Below, piece by piece: positions 11,120-19,608 of a stretch of 19,608 nucleotides of DNA. Under the pieces are notes generated by a model. It was not told where the DNA came from. It was given only the letters and a program-made list of their open reading frames with translations, and ran no database searches. Origin of the DNA: Clavulina sp. PMI_390 (lineage: Eukaryota; Basidiomycota; Agaricomycetes; Cantharellales; Hydnaceae). Each line of letters starts with the position of its first letter. The first letter of the stretch is position 1. The DNA lies in NCBI GenBank assembly GCA_015039315.1, contig WIDE01000255.1:1-19608 (forward strand), in the 5' to 3' direction. The translations under genes were made by a program, and so were the position numbers.

Positions 11120-11760
11120 AGACGCATCATCTGCGACTCACATTGCCCGCGAGGGACTACGCCCACCGTCTCACAAGTGCTCGATACAGCAAGTCGGAGA
11201 AGCTGCTGCTGCTCCGCGTTGGGTTGCTTGTCGAGTTGGCCAGTATAGCTTCTGAAAGGGTTTCGGTACGGATCGACACCAGGGGCGGTGCGCTTTAACT
11301 GTGGTCGAGGGACAGAATTGAGAGAAGGTGATATCCTTGTGTGAAGCATGCGCCAAACTGGGTTTTGAGAGGTAGCTTGTCATCCGACGATAGCACGACG
11401 TTGAGTCTGCTTATGAATAACGTGAGTACTGCGAATGCAGGCGTATGGAAGGACGCGACAACGGACGAGACTGGGATGAGAAGACTATTGCGATTGGGAG
11501 CGCAGCTATGGTGGGAGGGCTGGACGTGTGACGCAGGGGATGGTTGAGTCAGAAGGTTGCACAAGGGATCGTTGGACCCGGTAATGGAGGTCCTGGGTTA
11601 ACAGCAAGGCGACCTGATACTTGTGACGAAGAGGAAGGGAGACGTGCAAGCCCAGGAGCATCAAACGATGAGGATGGGGCTGAGGGCGAATCTCTGTTCA
11701 GGTGAGGGGGCGAGCGGTCTGGGTGGGCCCAACGAGTGATATGACTGCCAGCAGGGAGGC
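11120..11760 (-). pseudogene. Broken copy of the cap methyltransferase N-terminal extension
   Basis: The plus strand at 11150-11280 aligns with 10075-10205, and 11550-11715 aligns with 10555-10705. Shared blocks include GCGAGGGACT, GTCGAGTTGG, GACGAAGA and AGGGCGAATC. Read on the minus strand, fragments of the extension appear in order (for example RNPFRS...GQLDKQPN against RNPLRK...AQLDGQPR), but spread over different frames. The frame is therefore shifted more than once, and no methyltransferase core is present. It lies directly upstream of the gene in the same orientation. I read it as a truncated, decaying duplicate. Weak similarity may extend to about 11900. Confidence 0.7.
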
Positions 11761-12399
11761 CATGGCTTGGCGCTTGATGGAAATCACCCCTCAATGGGCG
11801 ATAGAACTGACATGTCATGCATCGTCTGATGTGGCTGTCAGAGAGAAAAGACGCGCCAGAATCCCAAGCACGAGAGGGCCCGCGACTATTCAACCAAAGG
11901 CACACGGTGACTAGCCTTCTTCTCCTCACTGGTCCCCACCAAGGCAACAGACATCACTGATATAGATGTGTCAGGAGCATGCCATTCGTTTCCTGCACTT
12001 GAGACGCAAGGGTCAAGAGTTCAAGGCAAGAAGATTGCCACTTTCGGATAAGCGGGGCCGACAATTGAATCTTGTTTACCTTTTGTCTCCCAGCTTGTGA
12101 ATCCCAGACAGCCTCTTGGTTTCCACTCCTGATCGTCCAAGGTCGTCAGATCGCTTGTGCATTTGCAGAGAATGGACTTCCAGATAATATAAATCATCTT
12201 CGTCACCACATAAAAGCCCTCAATGAATCGGCTGATATTGATAACGAATACTTTGTTCTGGCTTCATTGGAGAGAGCGAGACCACTTATGTGTATACTGA
12301 CAATCACATTCCTTCCCATCTGCTTGGGTATCACACACGCCCTCTGCCACCATGCTGCACTGTTCGTCCGCAGGCTCTCTCCTCCTCTCCTCAGGAGTG
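11761..12399. other. Intergenic stretch with an unassigned open frame
   Basis: A 141-codon plus-strand open frame begins at 12072 and runs into S2 to 12497. Its first half reads like ordinary protein sequence (LIVQGRQIACAFAENGLP) and its second half is low-complexity and hydrophobic. I recognise no family and see no second copy inside the window. It could be a gene fragment or chance. Nothing else is supported here. Confidence 0.35.
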
Positions 12400-13560
12400 C
12401 GTGTCCGTCAGTCATCGCGCCCACCTTTTCATTGGCCAAGTCAGTTCCGTCACGTTCTTCCTCCACTCTGCCATCTCTACCCTTGCACGAAGCATAGCGA
12501 CAGTCTTGGCTAGGCGTGCAATCGCTGGCGTTGGTGTTGCTTTCACCTCTGTCGTAAGCAAGGGTCGCTGCTAGTATCCTCTGTTTTCCATGCTCAGACG
12601 CGCCCTCGCTCCGTGACGGCTTTTCCTCTCATTTTAAATGACCTCAATCTCACCGCTAGCATGCTCCGGGTGCTCGTCCTATCACTAGCCCTCCCTACGT
12701 CGAGTAATCTACAGGCTCGTCTGTATGAGCTATGACGTGGTGCACTCACCCACTCCCTTCATATCCTTCACAGGTCTTAACCTACTTTCTAACGGTGCAT
12801 TGTCGTCAGCCAAATTCTTGCCAACACTCTCCCTGTGCATATTACGCGTGGTTCAATCACGTCTCAGACGCTCCTTACCAACTGATAGTTTTCTCTTTCG
12901 CTTCCTCCATCAATATCGCCCTCGTCTTATGTTCAGCACCCGCGCTTCGCTCCATGCGCAACGACCCGATCGATCCCGTCCATCCCCAATCCATACAGCA
13001 GCTTAGCTACCCAGCTGTATAGCCCGCCGTCACCTCGACATCCCATCTCTCGGTCCTCGGCTGGGTCGGGGGCTTTCCTCCACTTCACGGCTAGCGTGAT
13101 GGTCTTTCCTCGGCGGCCTCTCTCATGGAGGCGATCCATCGAAGCATGGAACGAAGCCAACGTCATCGGGTGCCTCGCGGTCGGCGACAGACTCGCTGTT
13201 GCATGCATCATGTGTGAGGTCTGTCTCGGCCAGCGTGATGTGCGATTCGGACTGGATGGCAAGATGACTGCGATTGAGACAAGAGCGGACAGTACGACGA
13301 AGGAGTTGGAGATCCCTTCGCGCGCGATCACGCATACGAGTCAGACGATCTTGCAGTGGATCATCAAGAACCACCGAGTCCCTGTCAACTTTTGGCCCGT
13401 TCACGAGTAGGTTCGTAATGTTTCGTGTCCTCTACTTCCTCGATGCTTATCAGAGAATCGTTGCCGGCTCCTAGCACGCCAAGACCGGCGAGCAAGCGTC
13501 AGACTTCATCCGATGACTGGGAGATTGCTTATCATTGGCCGTCTCTTGAGTTATCTAGGT
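12400..13560. repeat. Segment S2, diverged copy of S1 upstream of NLR-B
   Basis: Collinear partner of 1-1125. The offset is close to 12.4 kb across the whole stretch, with small indels. The best-preserved part is 13316-13411 against 953-1050, where CGCGAT, CGAGTC, GATC and AAGAAC strings recur in order. One plus-strand frame (13096-13410) stays open for 104 codons in S2, but the corresponding S1 frame is interrupted or shifted. This argues against a conserved intact gene. I do not recognise the sequence. Confidence 0.6.
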
Positions 13561-14782
13561 GTGGTTCTCGACGCCTGATATCAGTGTTAGTGGTTAGGTA
13601 ATTGTTACAATGATCAGCTGGTGGCGGCCAGTACGTTTGACGACTTGCTTTATCACAATACCCAACGATTTATCTGCGTCTTCTCCATTCCCATCTCGAT
13701 GACCCGCGTCCCGATCATACTTCGCTAGTCACATATGCTATCGGGGTCGCCTTACTCACCCAGGCTAGTTCTGCGAACAAACACGGCCAGATCAATACTT
13801 TCTTCGCCATTTACAATGCACCAGTTTTTCTATATGCACCACCTTCGATGTGCAGCCTCTGTCCCTACTGCCCAAAGAGCAGCACTCGCTGTTGATAACA
13901 ATACATTTTTTGTCAGGCACTCTCTCTACTGCGTCTGAGACTGGCACAACGCTTCCAACTATGGCGCTCAGCAGACTCTCTACAGCTTGCTCCCGTGGTG
14001 CGCCCCGAGGGTGCTCATGATTTTCGTTCGAGGCAAGACTGCATATCCGGATTCACCGGAGAGGGAGGTAAAGAAGAAGAAGTGGATGATTGAGGGGGGA
14101 GACTAAGGTATAGAGGACGGCGTTCTGGGCTGATAGTGTGGATGCTAAAACACCCATCCACCGTCAATCTTGGACGCTGATAGTACTGTGCGAGCAATAG
14201 TGGTAGCAAAGAGAAAGAAGAAGCTAATCGGGTATGGATTTCGCTATTGTGACTCACTCGTGTATCTGATGTACGTCATGAAGCTCCTATAGGGGACGAG
14301 CTACCCTTGACACATTGAGGAACGCAGATAATACTGCGCAAGACCCAGAACTACCAGACCCTGGGGAACAAGGGAGGAAGGAAATCAATCCTCTTGTTTT
14401 GGCCTTTCCCGTTCGAACAACAATGGGCCTACCAGCACATCTGGCTAGGACACTCGGTCTTTACCAGCTGACACACAAATGATTCCCTACAAATTGAGGC
14501 TACAATGCCGCTGCATGTGCTCGATGGCTTGGGTCTGAGAGCTAATATGACAATAAGTGACTCGGGCCACCGCAATCATGATTCATGAAGCACTAGTTTA
14601 TTGGTGGACTGCTGAACGCCAGGTACGGTGGCGTGGGGCGCTTTGGTGTGGCGTCGAGGCCAGCCACAAAGCATCGCCCGGCCATCAGGAACAATAGAGC
14701 AGCCAACGGCCCCGGACCAAGCCACCTAGCTATCCATGGTGAGTGCCGTTGATGCAAGTGGCGTTCTTTGTTACAAATACCA
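13561..14782. other. Intergenic stretch upstream of NLR-B, no supported gene
   Basis: About 1.2 kb with short open frames on both strands. None shows a recognisable motif, intron partner or conservation with 1126-2696 strong enough to call. I see no tRNA fold, transposase or inverted terminal repeat. Confidence 0.5.
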
Positions 14783-14828
14783 CTTTTGTTGTCTCTTTTC
14801 TTTCTGCCTTCCTTCCTTCCCCTCCTAG
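14783..14828 (+). promoter_or_regulatory. CT-rich tract before the NLR-B start
   Basis: A strongly pyrimidine-rich run (CTTTTGTTGTCTC... then CCTTCCTTCC) ends about 25 bases before the ATG at 14852. CT blocks just ahead of transcription or translation starts are common in fungal promoters. NLR-A has a CA-rich stretch at the same place instead, so the two promoters have diverged. Function is inferred from position and composition only. Confidence 0.35.
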
Positions 14829-14851
14829 ACTCCAATCACCCTCCTACCAAG

Positions 14852-17800
14852 ATGACTGTGCCGTCGTTTGAACTACACCGTATGGCATACTTGCTGTTCA
14901 AGCCTGGATGTTAAGCTAATTGTGGCGTCAACTGCATGATCAATAGATGTCTTGTACACCAGCGACGAGGTTAAAAGACTGCGCCACTACCGCATTTGTG
15001 TCCGATGGAGTCCTTCAGATATCGAAGGCGTCTCGGAAGCAATGACAAGTGAGGTGGTGGCCCAAACGGGTGGAAAGGTCGAATGGGGATCACTATCCAT
15101 CAAAAGGTCTGGTTATATTATACTGCTCATTCAAACTCAGAGACCTGACAGCATTTTTTGGAGCACGGTAGATCCTTCGCTTCCCTTCCTCCAGCTCTTG
15201 TGATCATAATCCAACAGCGCAGGCGGCTCATCAAGACCTGGAAGACACTCTCTTCCCACAAAGTCAATTGCTCAGCTGATCAACACATTGAAGGTCTGTC
15301 TTTACTATTATGTTGCTTTGAGAACCTCTTAACACTAAGCCTTATCTGCCACTTCCATTTTCCGTAGACTACATTGATGGCATGTTGGGCATTACTATGA
15401 CTGCAACCAGACCTGAAGCCACTTTGGAACCAGAAACCTTGATGAACCTACATCAAGACGCATCTATGGCCATGACAGAAGCCCAGAGGGCCCTTGGAGC
15501 ATCAAAGTTGCACAGCACCCAAGCCTATGATACCATTGATGATACTGTGAACCAGTACACATCCTTGACCCAATTCACAACAGACTTCTGTGCTGCTTTC
15601 CCTGGCACAATTGCTGCTGTAGAAGGATTCCTAAAGCTTGGTGGCTTGCTTGCAGAGGTGAGTTGTATAACATCATTGATACTTTGCATTGAACTGAATA
15701 CATGATTTCTAGGTCCATCCTGTTGCTAAGGTGGTTGTAGATGTGCTAAATGGTGCTTATAATGTTGTGAAAGCTGGTGCTCTTGCTGATGAAAAAATGG
15801 GAGCTCTGCTAAGCTACATGAATGAGTTGTGCACTCTCACTGGGCAGTACGCTTCCTCCCAAACAGAGGAGCATCTGGTTTATCACAAAGTAGAATCTGT
15901 TTTGCTTGAGGTACATCATGCAGCTACACTCATTCAGGCTTATGCTGAGCATAAGAAGAAGTGTCAGATCTCTTTCACCAATTTGATTGTGCATTGTAAC
16001 TAATATAAGCCATCGATTTGTAGCTGGGCTGAAGTGTCCAACATACTTCACATCATTTCAGCAAGATGCTGATGCTCTCATCAAAACATTTGATGAGCAA
16101 TGTTCCCAACTCAATGCAGCTTCTGTTGCAGACACCTTTGCTGATGTACAGACCATCAAAAAAGATGTGGAACACCTTGGTATGTGGCACCCTCAAACTA
16201 CAGGCTTCAAGTACTTATGAAAAGCAAACATAGTGAAAGACAATGTGCTCTCTGCACTTCCATGTGCAATCAATGCAGCTATTGCACTGCATGATGGCAG
16301 TGATAGAGGATGCCTTCCTGGTACCCGCACTGCTGTATTGGATGGTCTCCAAGTCTGGGCAGTTGGAGGATTTGTGTCTGTGGCACTGAACCCACTTCCC
16401 AACTCATCTATCCCCAATACACTCAGTCTCACAGACACTAGTGTTCTGTGGCTTCTGGGAGTGGCTGGCTCTGGAAAATCATCCATTGCTGTGAGTCTTG
16501 CCAAATATCTCCATAGTGCTAGTGTGTGCACTGCATATTACCGCTTTGAAGCAGCTAAGCAACATCATCTGAATCCATCCAATCTTTTCTCCACCATTGC
16601 ACTCCAACTTGCTTCTCAGAATGCTGGGATTGAAGCACAGCTCCTGGAACTTGTGAGATCTGCTAAAGATCTTCAGCAGAGGACCCAGGATCCTGCAGAG
16701 CAACTTGAGAGGTTCCTTCTCCCTCTACTCAAGGGGGACTCCAAGACTCTGACTCCTATTGTGATCATTATTGATGCACTGGATGAATCAGGTGGAGTTG
16801 GTGCACGCAAGAAACTCTTGAAGGCATTTGCCAGCCTTGCACCCCATCTCCCATCCACTGTTCATATCCTCATCACTTCACGGCCAGAGCTTGACATCTT
16901 AGACATGGTTGAGATCTCACCAGAGCTGCCAAATGTCTCTAGGCTATATATGGACACTCTTCCCAATCAATCTACTCAGAATGACATCTCCCATTATATC
17001 ACTCACATGCTGGAGGGTCCCCCACTCAATCCCACACAAGAGCAGCTAGATAAACTGTCTAGGAAGGCACAGCTGTCATTCCAATGGGCTTCTACTGCCT
17101 GTCTCTATATTGTAGACCAGGAGGATGGGAATCAGGCCGTGCCTCCCTCCAAGAGGTTGAAGAATGTTCTTTCCACCTCCAGTATTGCAAGCAGCCAAAC
17201 AACTCTCTACACCCTGTATTCTACTCTGATGGATGCACAGTTTGGTCAGTCAAAGTATGGAGACTTGGAGCTTCTTAGGCTGCTTCTAGGTGTTCTTGTT
17301 GCAGCCATGGAGCCCCTCTCACTGGCTGCATTACTGAAGCTTCTACATATCCACTTCTTACAATTTGGTGAGATTGATGATGTAGAAGCAGAAGCTGTAA
17401 GGGATTTTGGGCTTTTATCCTCTCTCATTGCTGGGACAAGAAGCCACACTCCAAATGCACCACTTTTACCTCTGCATACATCCTTCCTTGATTTCCTCCA
17501 GGATTCCACCAGCAACCCCAAATACTGTGTGGATATCTCAAAAACCCACAGACTGCTCACTGAGAGCTGCTTTGCCGTGATGCAATCTGGAGAGAACAAG
17601 CTCAATTTCAACATCTGCCAGCTGACTACTTCCTTCTTGCCCAACTCATCTATTCCACAATTGCCTGCACTGATTGAGGACAAAATAGGAGCAACATTGT
17701 CATATGCATGCCACTTCTGGGCTTCCCATGTTGTGTCAGCAACAGATGTTATGACACCAAGCACTCTCAATGCCATCAAGGCTCTCTTGTCCACATCTCG

Positions 17801-19608
17801 GTTTCTTTACTGGCTTGAGGTCATGAGCCTCACAGGTGCATCTCCAGTTGCAGCACTCTCATTGATTGTAAGTCAGGTATGGTTCTGTGGTTTTAGAGTC
17901 AAACAATAAGCTGATTTTGAGGTATTATACAGACAACTTCTGGTGTCACTGACTATGCTAAAGAGGCGTTGTTGTTTGCAACATATCATGCCATCCCGAT
18001 AGCACTGAGTGCACCTCACATCTACCTGAGTGCTGTGCCATTCATTCCCACAATGTCTCCACTGAAGGGAATAGGTTCTGAGCATACAAAAAGCGCTTTA
18101 ATATCAACTGGGCATTTGGAAAAGTGGCCAGCTTTGAGACATGTTTTGAAGAATGAGTCTTTTGTATACAGTGTGGCAGTCTCCAAAGGTGGGATGATAG
18201 CTGCAGGCTTGTTGAGTGGGGCTGTCTTACTTTGGAACATGCAAACTGGAGAGCAAGATGGAGACCCCTTGAAGGGCCACAGTGATGGTGTGTGGTCTGT
18301 GGCATTTTCTCACGATGGAGCAGTGCTTGCTTCTGGCTCTATTGACCACACAATTCAGCTGTGGGATGTGCAGTCTCATTCACCCAAGGGAGATCCACTC
18401 AGGGGCCACAGTGGCTGGGTGAAGTCTGTGGCATTCTCTCCTGATGGAGCAGTGCTTGCTTCTGGCTCTTATGATGAAACCATTCAGCTGTGGGATGTGC
18501 AGTCTCATTCACCCAAGGGCAATCCACTCAGGGGCCACAATGGCACTGTGATGTCTGTGGCATTTTCTCATGATGGTGCAATCCTTGCTTCTGGTTCTTA
18601 TGACAACACAATTCAGCTGTGGGATGTGCAGTCTCATTCACCCAAGGGAGATCCCTTGGAGGGCCACAGCAATGCTGTGTGGTCTGTGGCATTCTCTCCT
18701 GATGGAGCAGTCCTTGCTTCTGGCTCTGATGACGAAACCATCCAGCTGTGGGATGTGCAGTCTCAAACACCCAAGGGAGATCCACTCAGTGGCCACAAAG
18801 GCCCTGTGAAGTCTGTGGTATTCTCTCCTGATGGAGCAGTGCTTGCTTCTGGCTCTTCTCATCAAACCATTCAGCTGTGGGATGTGCAGTCTCATTCACC
18901 CAAGGGAGATCCACTCAGGGGCCACAGTGGTGCTGTGTACTCTGTGGCATTCTCTGAAGATGGGGTAGTGGTTGGTGCTGGCTCTACTGATCAAACTGTT
19001 CAGCTGTGGGATGTGCAGTCTCAGACACCCAAGGGAGATCGAGTCAGTGGCCACAGTGGTGCTGTGCAGTCTGTGGCATTCTCCCCTGATGGAGCAGTGC
19101 TTGCTTCTGGCTATTATGATGAAACCATCCAGTTGTGGGATGTGGGGTCTCACATACCCAAGGGAGATCCACTCAGGGGGCACAGTGGTGCTGTGTGGTC
19201 TGTGGCATTCTCTGAAGATGGGGCAGTCCTTGCTTCTGGCTCTGATGACGAAACCATCCAGCTGTGGGATGTGCAGTCTCAAACACCCAAGGGAGATCCA
19301 CTCAGGGGCTATGGTGGCTTGGTGAACTCTGTAGCATTCTCTCAGGGTGGAGCAATCCTTGCTGGCTCTGGTGATGGAACTATTCAGCTGTGGGATGTGC
19401 AGTCTCAAACACCCAAGGGAGATCCACTCAGGGGCCACAGTGACCAGGTGAAGTCTGTGGCATTTTCTGAAGATGGGGCAGTCCTTGCTTCTGGCTCTGA
19501 TGACGAGACCATCCAGCTGTGGGATGTGCAGTCTCAAACACCCAAGGGAGATCCACTCAGGGGCTATGGTGGCCCAGTGAACTCTGTGGCATTCTCTCAG
19601 GGTGGAGC
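14852..19608 (+). CDS. NLR-B: C2-like/helical/NACHT/WD40 receptor, truncated by window end
   Basis: Paralogue of NLR-A, 3'-partial. Exons: 14852-14879, 14947-15106, 15172-15293, 15368-15657, 15713-15962, 16024-16179, 16279-17876, 17933 to beyond 19608. The phases match NLR-A, and 868 residues precede exon 8. Residues 1 to about 105 are C2-like (start MTVPSFELH, with HYRICVRWSPSD). A short linker and a helical region follow (about 175-335). CLPGTR precedes NACHT, Walker A GVAGSGKSS is at about 396-404 and Walker B IVIIIDALDE at about 496-505. LPLHTSFLDFL lies in the winged-helix-like part and SAPHIYLSAVPF before the propeller. WD40 units start at about residue 985. Two splice choices are less certain. 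Intron 5 could instead be 15961-16009, and intron 6 could end at 16233 instead of 16278; both alternatives also keep the frame. The linker is 98 codons shorter than in NLR-A. No frame-breaking lesion is visible. C-terminus and blade count are unknown. Confidence 0.85.
18281..19608 (+). repeat. WD40-coding tandem array of NLR-B (at least 10 units)
   Basis: Units begin at 18281, 18410, 18539, 18668, 18797, 18926, 19055, 19184, 19313, 19439 and 19568; the last is cut by the window end. All are 129 bp except the one at 19313, which is 126 bp through loss of one codon (LAGSGDGT where others have LASGSDDET). The stretch IQLWDVQS is unchanged in nearly every unit. Variable codons sit at unit positions 1-3 and 5 (for example SDGVW, SGWVK, NGTVM, KGPVK) and after GS (IDH, YDE, DDE, SHQ). 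The antisense strand is open across part of the array purely because of the repeat. Confidence 0.93.
19184..19608 (+). repeat. Two-blade higher-order duplication in the NLR-B array
   Basis: Units at 19184 and 19313 recur as units at 19439 and 19568, a 255-bp period. Over 19213-19350 against 19468-19605 I count about five differences. Both pairs share marks absent elsewhere in the array: SEDG then GSDDET in the first blade, RGY at the junction, and VNSVAFSQGGA in the second. This is a recent duplication of a blade pair. Its full extent is hidden by the window end. Confidence 0.8.

Noticed and set aside
13096..13410. A 104-codon plus-strand open frame in S2 considered as a gene.
   Set aside because: The aligned S1 copy gives better matches in a different frame and contains stops. 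There is no family match I can name.
15167..15193. A possible 27-nt GT-AG micro-intron in NLR-B.
   Set aside because: It is too short for normal spliceosomal removal. The 65-nt intron 15107-15171 has a CTGAC branch site and matches the NLR-A intron length.
18896..19537. A 213-codon antisense open frame over the WD40 array, with smaller ones at 7297-7602 and 18528-18895.
   Set aside because: The frame repeats every 129 bases and is forced by the sense repeat. It has no independent motif or start context.
18281..19608. Regular 129-bp direct repeats that could suggest a CRISPR array or satellite.
   Set aside because: The repeats are in frame with NLR-B, encode canonical WD40 blades, and have no unique spacers.
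1..19608. Transposon or insertion element driving the duplication.
   Set aside because: I saw no transposase, reverse transcriptase, integrase, long terminal repeats or inverted terminal repeats in either orientation.

Overview
The window looks like nuclear DNA of a filamentous basidiomycete. The genes have many short GT-AG introns (about 49-130 nt) with CTGAC/CTAAC-like branch sites, and the main genes are fungal NLR (NACHT-WD40 STAND) receptors. The family style, a C2-like N-terminus followed by a helical domain, NACHT and WD40, recalls Agaricomycetes with large NLR repertoires such as Rhizoctonia-type fungi. That placement is inference from memory, not a search result.

Layout: (1) 1-1125 is a non-coding or decayed segment (S1) with a diverged, collinear copy (S2) at about 12400-13560. 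(2) 1126-2696 holds no gene I can support. (3) 2697-7938 (+) is a complete eight-exon NLR gene, NLR-A, with a predicted product of 1592 residues. (4) 8527-11085 (-) is a four-exon gene, convergent with NLR-A, for a protein of the mRNA cap guanine-N7 methyltransferase (Abd1/RNMT) family. It has a long low-complexity N-terminal extension and damaged catalytic motifs. (5) About 11120-11760 (-) is a broken partial copy of that extension. (6) S2 follows. (7) 14852 to the window end (+) is a second NLR gene, NLR-B, cut off inside its WD40 array.

NLR-A and NLR-B share all seven intron positions and phases (1,2,1,0,1,1,0). Each is preceded, at a similar distance, by a copy of the S segment. The window is therefore best read as part of a tandem segmental duplication with a period of about 12 kb, of the form [S - NLR(+) - cap methyltransferase(-)].

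From knowledge of fungal NLRs, the two receptors probably recognise non-self or cell damage. The WD40 propeller would be the variable sensor, NACHT the nucleotide-driven oligomerisation switch, and the N-terminal C2-like plus helical part the membrane-directed or cell-death effector. Three signals stand out: near-identical 129-bp WD40 units that vary at only a few fixed codons, extreme CpG depletion of the NLR gene bodies against CpG-rich flanks, and a cap methyltransferase whose AdoMet-binding motif is eroded.
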